From Arachis hypogaea (lineage: Eukaryota; Streptophyta; Magnoliopsida; Fabales; Fabaceae): 64,000 nucleotides of DNA. The stretch lies in assembly GCF_003086295.3 (NCBI RefSeq), contig NC_092045.1, positions 90,472,693 to 90,536,692 of the forward strand. The letters are read 5' to 3'. The notes under the pieces were generated by a model. It was not told the DNA's origin. It was given only the letters and a program-made list of their open reading frames with translations, and ran no database searches. Both the position numbers and the translations under genes were made by a program. Below, in pieces: positions 1-9,200 of the stretch (position 1 is the first letter of the stretch; every line of letters begins with the position of its first letter).

Positions 1-60
1 AACGCCCAACAGCTAGCCTCACTGGCGTTTAAACGCCAGTAAGCTCTCCTCTAGGGTGTG
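1..60. repeat. Palindromic GGCG/CGCC motif tract
   Basis: Positions 21-40 form a perfect 20-base palindrome, ACTGGCGTTTAAACGCCAGT. It is preceded by a half-motif (aacgccc). The tract lies just downstream of gag-pro in element A. A longer homologous tract sits in the same place in element C (41140-41310). Confidence 0.85.
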
Positions 61-242
61 CTATTTTTCCTTCTGTTTTTCATTCTGTTTTTGCTTTTTT
101 CATTGATTTTGTGACTTCTTATGATCATCAACCTACAAAAATATAAAATAACAAAAGAAAATAGATAAAATATAACATTGGGTTGCCTCCCAACAAGCGC
201 TTCTTTAATGTCAGTAGCTTGACAGAGGACTCTCATGGAGCC

Positions 243-2582
243 TCAGAAATGCTCAGAGCTATGTTGGAACCTCCCAACACCAAACTTAGAGTTTGAATGT
301 GGGGGTTCAACACCAAACTTAGAGTTTGGTTGTGGCCTCCCAACACCAAACTTAAAGTTTGACTGTGGGGGCTCTGTTTGGCTCTGTTTTGAGGGAAGCT
401 CTTCATGCTTCCTCTCCATGATGACAGAGGGATATCCTTGAGCCTTAAACACAAAGGATTCTTCATTCACTTGAATGATCAATCCTCCTCTATCAACATC
501 AATCACAGCCCTTGCTGTGGCTAGGAAGGGTCTGCCAAGGATGATGGATTCATCCATGCACTTCCCAGTCTCTAGGACTATGAAATCAGCAGGGATGTAA
601 TGGTCTTCAACCTTTACCAGAACATCCTCTACAAGTCCATAGGCTTGTTTTCTTGAATTGTCTGCCATCTCTAGTGAGATTTTTGCAGCTTGCACCTCAA
701 AGATCCCTAACTTCTCCATTACAGAGAGGGGCATGAGGTTTACACTTGACCCTAAGTCACACAAGGTCTTCTTGAAGGTCATGGTGCCTATGGTACAAGG
801 TATTGAAAACTTCCCAGGATCCTGTCTCTTTTGAGGCAGTTTCTGCCTAGACAAGTCATCCAGTTCTTTGGTGAGCAAAGGGGATTCATCCTCCCAAGTC
901 TCATTTCCAAATAATTTGTCATTTAGCTTCATGATTGCTCCAAGGTATTTAGCAACTTGCTCTTCAGTGACATACTCATCCTCTTCAGAGGAAGAATACT
1001 CATCAGAGCTCATGAATGGCAGAAGTAAGTCCAATGGAATCTCTATGATCTCATTTTGAGCCTCAGATTCCCATGGTTCCTCATTGGGGAACTCATTGGA
1101 AGCCAGTGGACGTCCATTGAGGTCTTCCTCAGTGGCGTTCACTGTTTCTCCTTCCTCCCAAAATTCGGCCATGTTGATGGCCTTGCACTCTCCTTTTGGA
1201 TTTTCTTCTGTATTGCTTGGGAGAGTACTAGGAGGGAGTTCAGTAATTTTCTTGCTCAGCTGACCCACTTGTGCCTCCAAGTTTCTAATGGAGGACCTTG
1301 TTTCAGTCATGAAACTTTGAGTGGTTTTGATTAGATCAGAGACCATGGTTGCTAAGTCAGAGGTATTCTGCTTAGAACTCTCTGTCTGTTGCTGAGAAGA
1401 TGATGGAAAAGGCTTGCTATTGCTAAACCTGTTTCTTCCACTATTATTATTGTTGAAACCTTGTTGAGGTCTCTGTTGATCCTTCCATGAGAAATTTGGA
1501 TGATTTCTCCATGAAGGATTATAGGTGTTTCCATAGGATTCTCCCATGTAATTCACCTCTTCCATTGAAGGGTTCTCAGGATCATAGGCTTTTTCCTCAG
1601 ATGAAGCCTCCTTAGTACTGCTTGGTGCATTTTGCATTCCAGACAGACTTTGAGAAATCATATTGACTTGTTGAGTCAATATTTTGTTCTGAGCCAATAT
1701 GGCATTCAGAGTGTCAATCTCAAGAACTCCTTTCTTCTGACAAGTCCCATTGTTCACAGGATTTCTTTCAGAAGTGTACATGAATTGGTTATTTGCAACC
1801 ATTTCAATCAGCTCTTGAGCTTCTGTAGGCGTCTTCTTCAGATGAAGAGAGCCTCCAGCAGAGCTATCCAAAGACATTTTGGATAGTTCAGAGAGACCAT
1901 CATAGAAAATACCTATGATGCTCCATTCAGAAAGCATATCAGAAGGACACTTTCTGATTAATTGTTTGTATCTTTCCCAAGCTTCATAGAGGGATTCTCC
2001 TTCCTTCTGTCTGAAGGTTTGGACTTCCACTCTAAGCTTACTCAATTTTTGAGGTGGAAAGAACTTTGCCAAGAAGGCATTGACTAGCTTTTCCCAAGAG
2101 TTCAGGCTTTCTTTAGGTTGTGAGTCCAACCATGTTCTAGCTCTGTCTCTTACAGCAAAAGGGAATAGCATAAGTCTGTAGACCTCAGGGTCAACCCCAT
2201 TAGTCTTGACAGTGTCACAGATTTGCAAGAATTTAGCTAAAAACTGATGAGGATCTTCCAATGGAAGTCCATGGAACTTGCAATTCTGTTGCATTAGAGA
2301 AACTAATTGAGGCTTAAGCTCAAAGTTGTTTGCTCCAATGGCAGGGATAGAGATGCTTCTCCCATAGAATTCGAGAGTAGGTGCAGTAAAGTCACCCAGC
2401 ACCTTCCTTGCATTGTTGGCATTGTTGTTGTTTTCGGCTGCCATAGGTTCTTCTTCTTTGAAGATTTCTGTTAGGTCCTCTACAGAGAGTTGTGCTTTGG
2501 CTTCTCTTAGCTTTCTCTTCAAGGTCCTTTCAGGTTCAGGAGCAGCCTCAACAAGAATGCTTTTGTCCTTGCTCCTGCTCAT
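243..2582 (-). CDS. Gag-protease polyprotein, intact frame (Z family)
   Basis: Encodes about 779 residues. The start at 2582 (MSRSKDK) is chosen because the homologous frames at 43820 and 62014 begin with the same residues; the open frame extends about 48 codons further upstream. A plant retrotransposon Gag domain lies near residues 110-240, including FPFAVRDRARTWLD, FFPPQKLSKLR and ESLYEAWERYKQL. No CCHC zinc knuckle is visible; the middle region has WRNHPNFSW instead. The C-terminal third is a retroviral-type aspartic protease with LCDLGSSVNLMPLSVMEKLG (active-site Asp) and ILGRPFLATARA (flap side). The acidic linker and the tail of repeated SKFGVG-like units are unusual. This is the only undamaged gag-pro in the window. 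Known role of the family: particle assembly and polyprotein cleavage. No RT or integrase follows before the window edge. Confidence 0.9.
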   Translation of the reverse strand: MSRSKDKSILVEAAPEPERTLKRKLREAKAQLSVEDLTEIFKEEEPMAAENNNNANNARKVLGDFTAPTLEFYGRSISIPAIGANNFELKPQLVSLMQQNCKFHGLPLEDPHQFLAKFLQICDTVKTNGVDPEVYRLMLFPFAVRDRARTWLDSQPKESLNSWEKLVNAFLAKFFPPQKLSKLRVEVQTFRQKEGESLYEAWERYKQLIRKCPSDMLSEWSIIGIFYDGLSELSKMSLDSSAGGSLHLKKTPTEAQELIEMVANNQFMYTSERNPVNNGTCQKKGVLEIDTLNAILAQNKILTQQVNMISQSLSGMQNAPSSTKEASSEEKAYDPENPSMEEVNYMGESYGNTYNPSWRNHPNFSWKDQQRPQQGFNNNNSGRNRFSNSKPFPSSSQQQTESSKQNTSDLATMVSDLIKTTQSFMTETRSSIRNLEAQVGQLSKKITELPPSTLPSNTEENPKGECKAINMAEFWEEGETVNATEEDLNGRPLASNEFPNEEPWESEAQNEIIEIPLDLLLPFMSSDEYSSSEEDEYVTEEQVAKYLGAIMKLNDKLFGNETWEDESPLLTKELDDLSRQKLPQKRQDPGKFSIPCTIGTMTFKKTLCDLGSSVNLMPLSVMEKLGIFEVQAAKISLEMADNSRKQAYGLVEDVLVKVEDHYIPADFIVLETGKCMDESIILGRPFLATARAVIDVDRGGLIIQVNEESFVFKAQGYPSVIMERKHEELPSKQSQTEPPQSNFKFGVGRPQPNSKFGVEPPHSNSKFGVGRFQHSSEHF
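270..365 (-). repeat. PPT-like repeats encoding the gag-pro tail
   Basis: Three near copies of caacaccaaacttaGAGTTTG (plus strand, around 275-295, 308-328 and 341-361) encode the SKFGVG-type tail of the polyprotein. Read in sense they contain TAAGTTTGGTGTTG, essentially the polypurine-tract sequence found at the 3' LTR of these elements. Element C has two copies at 41547-41597. Confidence 0.75.
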
Positions 2583-4185
2583 AAGAAAGAGAAGGGAACA
2601 AGAAAATGTAGAATCCTCTATGTCACAGTATAGAGATTCCTTTTTAGGTGTCAGAGGAAAAGAAAAGTAGAAGACAGAAGTAGAAAATTCGAACTTATCA
2701 AAGAAGATGGAGTTCGAATTTTGCATTAAGGAATAGTGTTAGTCAATAAATAGAAGGATGTGAGAAGAAGGGAAGTAATTTTCGAAAATCAAGTAAAAGA
2801 TTTTGAAAACATTTTTGAAAAACACTAATTGATTTTCGAAAATGAAAGTGGGAAAGAAGTAAAGTGATTTTTGAAAAAGATTTTGAAATTAGAAATCAAA
2901 AAGATTTGATTGAAAACTATTTTGAAAAAGATGTGGTTAAGAAGATATGATTAGTTAAAAAAAAGATGTGATTGAGAAGATATGATTTGAAAAACATTTT
3001 AAAAAAATTTGATTTTGAAAATCAATGACTTGGCTATCAAGAAAAGATATGATCCAAACATTAAACCTTTTTCAACAGAAAAGGCAACATACTTGAGATG
3101 TTGAATCAAATCATTAATTGATAGTAAGTATTTTTAAAAATAGAAAGAAATTGATTTTGAAAAACATATGATTGAAAAGATATGATTTGAAAAAGATTTG
3201 ATTTTGAAAAACTTTGAAAACTTGAAAAAAATTTGCATTGAAAACAAAATCTTCCCCCTTGTGCCATCCTGGCGTTAAATGCCCAGAATGGTGCACATTC
3301 TGGCGTTTAACGCCCAAAACTATACCCTTTTGGGCATTAAACGCCCAACCAGGTACCCTGGCTGGCGTTTAAACGCCAGTCTGTCCTTCTTCACTGGGCG
3401 TTTTGAACGCCCAGCTTTTTCTGTGCAATTCCTCTGCAGTATGTTCTGAATCTTCAATTCTCTGTATTATTGACTTGAAAAGACATAGATAAAAAATATT
3501 TTTGGATTTTTAATAATAAGGAAAAATAAAAAATGCAACAAGAATCAAATAACAATGCATGCAAGACACCAAACTTAGCAGTTTGTATACTACTGACACT
3601 AATGAGAATGCATATGAGACACATAAACACTCAAGTCAAGAGAATTCAAAGATTAGAGTAAGAAATCATCAAGAATTATTTGAAGATCCTTAAGACACAT
3701 GAATGAATGCATGCAATTGACACCAAACGTAACATGAGACATTAGACTCAAACAAGAAACTTTTGGGTTTTATGATTTTGTAATTTTTTTGTGCTTTTTC
3801 GAAAATCTAGTGGAAACGGTATCAAAATTCTTAATGAGAATTCCAGGAATCAGTGCAATGCTAGTCTAAGACTCCGGTCCAGGAATTAGACATGGCTTCA
3901 CAGCCAGCCAAGCTTTCAAGGAAAGCTTCGGTCCAAAACACTAGACATGGCCAATGGCCAGCCAAGCCTTAGCAGATCACTGCTCCAAAAGCAAGATTGA
4001 TAGAAATCAACAAGCTCTTGTGATGATAAGTTGAAACCTCGGTCCAATGAAATTAGACATGGCTTCGTAGCCAGCCAGATTTCAACAAATCATCATGAAA
4101 CTCTAGAATTCATCTTCAAGAATTTCGAAAAAAAATACCTAATCTAAGCAACAAGATGAACCGTCAGTTGTCCATACTCGAACAA
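2583..4185 (-). other. Long T-rich 5' leader of element A
   Basis: About 1.6 kb between primer site and gag, with no long frame. In sense it is rich in degenerate TTTTCAAAATCTTT units (plus strand gaaaaagattttgaaa, 2780-3240). It has a cluster of GGCGTT/AACGCC palindromes at 3270-3415, including a perfect CTGGCGTTTAAACGCCAG at 3362-3379. Two TAAGTTTGGTG-like boxes lie near 3567 and 3721. The stretch 3840-4090 has three imperfect repeats of 'ccggtccaa..ttagacatggc..agccagcca'. Confidence 0.75.
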
Positions 4186-4203
4186 TCCCCGGCAACGGCG
4201 CCA
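4186..4203 (-). other. Primer-binding site, tRNA-Asp type
   Basis: Sense reads TGGCGCCGTTGCCGGGGA. This is complementary to the 3' end of plant tRNA-Asp (GUC), which ends ...CCCCGGCAACGGCGCCA. It lies six bases inside the LTR end (CACCA), as expected for a retrotransposon minus-strand primer site. Confidence 0.9.
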
Positions 4204-4209
4204 AAAACT

Positions 4210-5921
4210 TGGTGCACGAAATTGTGATCAATACTTTTCACCACTCAAATAATCCCCGGTAATGAATCCAAAAACTTGGTATTCAACACCATGGCATAAA
4301 CACAACTTCGCACAACTAACCAGCAAGTGTATTGGGTCGTCCAAGTAATAAACCTTACGCGAGTAAGGGTCGATCCCACAGAGATTGTTGGTATGAAGCA
4401 AGCTATGGTCACCTTGTAAATCTCAGTCAGGCAAACTCAAATGGATATAGATGATGTACGAAAACATAAAGATAAAGATAGAGATACTTATGTAATTCAT
4501 TGGTAGGAATTTCAGATAAGCGTATGAAGATGCCTTCCCTTCCGTCTCTCTGCTTTCTTACTGTCTTCATCCAATCCTTCTTCCTCCTTTCCATGGCAAG
4601 CTTAAGCAAGGGTTTCACCATTGTCAGTGGCTACCTCCCATCCTCTCAGTGGAAATGTTCAACGCACCCTGTCACAGCACGGCTATCCATCTGTCGGTTC
4701 TCGATCAGGCCGGAATAGAATCCAGTGATTCTTTTGCGTCTGTCACTAACGCCCCGCCCTCAGGAGTTTGAAGCACGTCACAGTCATTCAATCATTGAAT
4801 CCTACTCAGAATACCACAGACAAGGTTAGACCTTCCGGATTCTCTTGAATGCCGCCATCAGTTCTGGCCTATACCACGAAGACTCTGATCTCACGGAATG
4901 GCTGGCTCAGTTGTCAGGCGAGCACTCGGTTGTCAGGCGATCAACCATGCATCGTGTATCAGGAATCCAAGAGATATTCACCCAATCGAAGGTTGAACGG
5001 AGGTAGTTGTCAGTCACACGTTCATAGGTGAGAATGATGATGAGTGTCACGGATCATCACATTCATCAAGTTGAAGAACAAGTGATATCTTAGAACAAGA
5101 ACAAGCGGAATTGAATAGAAGAACAATAGTAATTGCATTAATACTCGAGGTATAGCAGAGCTCCACACCTTAATCTATGGTGTGTAGAAACTCCACCGTT
5201 GAAAATACATAAGAACAAGGCCTAGGCATGGCCGAATGGCCAGCCTCCCAATGATCTAAGATAGCATCAGAACAAGGATAACTACCCAGATGTCCTAATA
5301 CAATAGTAAAAGGTCCTACTTATAGAGAACTAGTAGCCTAAGGTGTACAGAGATGAGTAAATGACATAAAAATCCACTTCCGGGCCCTATTGGTGTGTGC
5401 TTGGGCTGAGCAATGAAGCATTTTCGTGTAGAGACTCCTCTTGGAGTTAAACGCCAGCTTTAGTGCCAGTTTGGGCGTTTAACTCCCATTTTGGTGCCAG
5501 TTCCGGCGTTTAACGCTGGGATTTCTGAGGGTGACTTTGAACGCCGGTTTGGGCCATCAAATATTGGGCAAAGTATGGACTATCATATATTGCTGGAAAG
5601 CCCAGGATGTCTACTTTCCAACGCCGTTGAGAGCGCGCCAATTGGGCTTCTGTATCTCCAGAAAATCCACTTCGAGTGCAGGGAGGTCAGAATCCAACAG
5701 CATCTGCAGTCCTTTTTGGTCTCTGAATCAGATTTTTGCTCAGGTCCCTCAATTTCAGCCAGAAAATACCTGAAATCACAGAAAAACACACAAACTCATA
5801 GTAAAGCCCAGAAAAGTGAATTTTAACTAAAAACTAATAAAAATATACTAAAAACTAACTAGATCATACTAAAAACATACTAAAAACAATGCCAAAAAGC
5901 GTACAAATTATCCGCTCATCA
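4210..5921 (-). repeat. 5' LTR of element A (Z family)
   Basis: In sense it starts TGATGAGCGG at 5921 and ends GTGCACCA at 4210, about 1.71 kb with short TGATG/CACCA inverted ends. It matches the Z LTRs at 7450, 28622, 36984 and 58819. Landmarks: a decayed TATA-like TATAAGTA near 5320; GGCGTT/AACGCC motifs at 5445-5555; the conserved block 'accttacgcgagtaagggtcgatcccacag' near 4350-4385 in two adjoining short pieces; and a decayed extra copy of the LTR/primer-site junction at 4245-4290. Only one LTR of the pair is in the window. Confidence 0.9.
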
Positions 5922-5938
5922 TTTTTCCATAACCATTG

Positions 5939-6353
5939 ATGGCACCTAAGGCCAGAGAAACCTCAAAAAAAGAGAAAAGGGAAGACAAAAAGCTTCCACC
6001 TCTGAGTCATGGGAGATGGAGAGATTCATCTCAAGGGTCCAAAGCTCAGTAGAAGAGCATTTGACTGCACATCAAGAGAGCATGAGGAATTTCCTCATCA
6101 AGAAATCTCTGAGATACCTCAAGGGATGCACTTTCCTCCCAACAACTATTGGGAACAACTCAACACTTCTCTAGAAGACTTGAGTTACAATATGGATCAA
6201 TTAAGGGTGGAACATCAAGAACACTCCATCATTCTCTATGAAATTAGAGAAGATCAAAGAGCAATGAGGGAGGAGCAACAAAGGCAAGGAAGAGACATAG
6301 AAGAGCTCAAGGACAACATTGGTTCTTCAAGAAGAAAGTGCCACCATCACTAA
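5939..6353 (+). pseudogene. Second-ORF ('plant transposon protein') remnant
   Basis: The first 25 or so codons from ATG 5939 match the start of the second ORF in element C (MASKAGETSRKRKGK there). The reading frame then shifts, and most of the middle (over 200 codons relative to C) is deleted. The C-terminal part resumes in the frame covering 6009-6353: EISEIPQGMHFPP, YWEQLNTSLEDLS, QLRVEHQEHSI and REEQQRQGRDIEELK, the last being a heptad-like, probably coiled-coil segment. It ends in CHHH-stop, like RTSRHH-stop in C. It cannot encode a full protein. Function of the family is unknown. Confidence 0.85.
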
Positions 6354-7430
6354 GGTGGACTCATTCCTTGTTCTTATTTCTCTGTTTTTCGATTTTCCAG
6401 CTTTATGTTATCTATGTTTGTGTCTTTATTACATGATCATTAGTATGTAGTAACTATGTCTTAAAGCTATGAATAATTCCATGAATCCTTCACCTTTCTT
6501 AAATGAAACATGTTTTTAATACAAAAGAACAAGAAGTACATGAGTTTCAAATTTATCCTTGAATTTATTTTAATTATATTGATGTGGTGACAATACTTTT
6601 TGTTTTCTGAATGAATGCTTGAACAGTGCATATTTTTGATCTTGTTATTTATGAATGTTAAAATTGTTGGCTCTTAAAAGAATGATGAACAAAGTGAAAT
6701 GCTATTGATAATCTGAAAAATCATGAAATTGATTCTTGAAGCAAGAAAAAGCAGTGAATAGCAAAAGCTTGCGAAAAAAAATGGCAAAAAAAAAATAGAA
6801 AGAAAAAGAAAAAGCAAGCAGAAAAAACCAATAGCCCTTAAAACCAAAAGGCAAGGGTAAAACAGATCCAAGGCTTTGAGCATCAATGGATAGGAGGGCC
6901 CAAGGGAATAAAATCCAGGCCTAAGCGGCTAAATCAAGCTGTCCCTAACCATGTGCTTGTGGCATGCAGGTCCAAGTGCAAAGCTTGAGACTGAGTGGTT
7001 AAAGTCATGATCCAAAGCAAAAAGAGTGTGCTTAAGAGCTCTGGACACCTCTAACTGGGGACTTTAGCAAAGATGAGTCACAATCTGAAAAGTTTCACCC
7101 AGTCATGTGTCTGTGGCATTTATGTATCCGGTGGTAATACTGGAAAACAAAGTGCTTAGGGCCACGGCCAAGACTCATGAAAGTAGATGTGTTCAGGAAT
7201 CAACAAACTTAACTAGGAGAATCAATAACACTATCTGAAATTCTAAGTTCCTAGAGATGCCAATCATTCTAAACTTCAAAGGATAAAGTGAGATGCCAAA
7301 ACTATTCAAAAGCAAAAAGCTACAAGTCTCGCTCATCTAATTAGAATTAATATTCATTGATATTATGAGCTTTATAGTATATTCTCTTCTTTTTATCCTA
7401 ATTAATTTTCATTTGCTTGGGGACAAGCAA
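6354..7430 (+). other. 3' non-coding region of element B
   Basis: No gene seen. It contains an A-rich low-complexity run (6770-6830). It is homologous in reverse to element C 38616-39500, so it is a family feature and not random spacer. Confidence 0.7.
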
Positions 7431-7449
7431 CAATTTAAGTTTGGTGTTG
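7431..7449 (+). other. Polypurine tract of element B
   Basis: caatttaagtttggtgttg immediately precedes the LTR start TGATGAGCGG. The same sequence sits at the matching place in elements C (38594-38615) and D (30556-30576), which supports its role in plus-strand priming. Confidence 0.75.
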
Positions 7450-9084
7450 TGATGAGCGGATAATTTATACGCTTTTTGGCATTGTTTTTAGGTAGTTTTT
7501 AGTAGGATCTAGCTACTTTTAGGGATGTTTTCATTAGTTTTATGCTAAATTCACATTTCTTGACTTTACTATGAGATTGTGTGTTTTTCTATGATTTCAG
7601 GTATTTTCTGGCTAAAATTGAGGGACTTGAGCAAAACTCTGATAAGAAGGCTGACAAAGGATTGTTAATGCTGTTGGATTCTGACCTTCCTGCACTCAAA
7701 ATGGATTTTCTGGAGCTACATAACTCCAACTGGCACGCTCTCAACGGCGTTGGAAAGTAGACATCCAGAGCTTTCCAGCAATATATAATAATCCATACTT
7801 TATTCGTGATTAGACGACGTAAACTGGCACTCAACGCCAGTTCCATGCTGCATTCTGGAGTCAAACGCCAGAAACACGTCACGAACCAGAGTTGAACGCC
7901 AAAAACACGTTACAACTTGGTGTTCAACTCCAAAAGAAGCTTCTGCAAGTGTAAAGCTCAAGCTCAGCCCAAGAACACATCAAGTGGGCCCCGGAAGTGG
8001 ATTTCTGCATCAATTACTTACTTCTGTAAACCCTAGTAGCTAGTCTAGTATAAATAGGACATTTTATTATTGTATTAGACATCCTGGATTGTATTTTTGA
8101 TCCTGTGATCACGTTTTGGGGGCTGGCCATTCAGCCATGCCTAGACCTTCATCACTTATGTATTTTCAATGGTGGAGTTTCTACACACCATAGATTAAGG
8201 GTGTGGAGCTCTACTGTACCTCGAGTTTTAATGCAATTACTACTATTTTCTATTCAATTCAGTTTATTCCTGTTCTAAGATATTCGTTGCACTTCACCAT
8301 GATGAATGTGATGACCCGTGACACTCATCATCATTCTTACATATGAACGCATGCCCGACAACCACTTCCGTTCTACCTTAGGCCGGGCGCATATCTCTTG
8401 GATTCCTTAATCAGAATCTTCATGGTATAAGCTAGAATTGATGGCAGCATTCATAGAATCCGAAAAGTCTAAGCCTTGTCTGTGGTATTCCGAGTAGGAT
8501 TCAAGGATTGAATGACTGTGACGAGCTTCAAACTCGCGATTGTTGGGCGTGATGACAAACGCAAAAGAATCAATGGATTCTATTCCGGCATGATCAAGAA
8601 CCGACAGATGATTAGCCGTGCTGTGACAGAGCATTTGGACCATTTTCACTGAGAGGATGGGATGTAGCCATTGACAACGGTGATGCCCTACATACAGCTT
8701 GCCATGGAAAGGAGTAAGAAGGATTGGATGAATGTAGTAGGAAAGCAGAGATTCAGAAGGAGCACAGCATCTTCATACGCCTATCTGAAATTCCCACCAA
8801 TGATTTACATAAGTATTTCTCTCTTTATTTTCTAATCATTTATTATTATTATTTGAAAACTCCATAACCAATTATTATCCGCCTAACTGAGATTTACAAG
8901 ATGACCATATCTTGCTTCATACCAACAATCTCTGTGGGATCGACCCTTACTCACGTAAGGTTTATTACTTGGACGACCCAGTGCACTTGCTAGTTAGTTG
9001 TGCGAAGTTGTGAAGAAAGTGCTGAGTTATAAACAAGCATATCAAGTTGAATGTCATTATTAGAGATCACGATTTCGTGCACCA
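7450..9084 (+). repeat. 3' LTR of element B (Z family)
   Basis: Starts TGATGAGCGGATAATTTATACG and ends TTTCGTGCACCA, 1635 bp. It has TATAAATA at 8049-8056 and damaged GGCGTT/AACGCC motifs at 7835-7930. Next comes the conserved block around 8935-8965 (gtgggatcgacccttactcacg). The last 60 bases differ from the other Z copies at the variable junction module. Confidence 0.9.
8049..8056 (+). promoter_or_regulatory. LTR TATA box
   Basis: TATAAATA in 'tctagtataaataggac', about 600 bp from the LTR start. It is conserved at 59379-59386 in element E. It is the likely Pol II core promoter that sets the U3/R boundary. Confidence 0.65.
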
Positions 9085-9200
9085 GCGTGCGTACGCACAC
9101 TTTCTGAAAAACACCAGGTGTCCGTGCGCACAAAGGCGTGTGTACGCACAGATAGGTTTCTGCTCCTGCTGGGTGCATGCGCACAGCTGTGTGTGTGGGC
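9085..9200. repeat. Y-LTR palindromic array (GTGCGTACGCAC type)
   Basis: Closely spaced copies of gcgtgcgtacgcacac, tgtccgtgcgcac, gcgtgtgtacgcacag and gcatgcgcacag, each nearly self-complementary. The same position in the other two Y LTRs also carries an array (13260-13560 and 55130-55450). Confidence 0.8.

Larger units (their letters stand above)
1..5921 (-). mobile_element. Z-family Ty3/gypsy-like element A, 5' half
   Basis: Minus-strand LTR retrotransposon, cut by the left window edge. In sense order it has the 5' LTR (5921-4210), a tRNA-Asp primer site, a long T-rich leader, an intact gag-pro frame, and then a palindrome-rich stretch running off the window at position 1. The gag type and the DLGSS-type protease resemble the Athila/Tat side of plant Ty3/gypsy elements. 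That placement is by motif, not by a tree. Its outer LTR end meets the inside of an oppositely oriented Z element at 5922. The simplest reading is insertion of A into that element, with TTTTT (5922-5926) as the candidate right target duplication. Confidence 0.85.
5922..9084 (+). mobile_element. Z-family element B, 3' end
   Basis: Plus-strand remnant holding the broken second ORF (5939-6353), a non-coding 3' region, the polypurine tract and the 3' LTR (7450-9084). Its 5' part is not in the window and presumably lies left of element A, which interrupts it right at the second ORF's upstream region. The equivalent sequence in element C is uninterrupted at this point (TTTTTGTTTTTCCATAACC). On the right it abuts a Y-family LTR at 9085, so B itself is probably nested in that LTR. 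Confidence 0.8.

Noticed and set aside
1..60. CRISPR-like array, because of regularly spaced palindromes (also 41140-41310 and 27760-28620)
   Set aside because: Plant nuclear DNA, units are imperfect, spacers are themselves repetitive, and everything lies inside LTR elements.
4420..5040. Possible host exons (frames near 4427-4718 and copies at 28815, 37308 and 60057)
   Set aside because: Present in every Z LTR at the same offset, so part of the LTR.
5491..5826. 111-codon frame and its relatives at 29839, 38095 and 59014
   Set aside because: All lie in the same part of the Z LTR with no shared start and no domain. They are LTR sequence that happens to be open.
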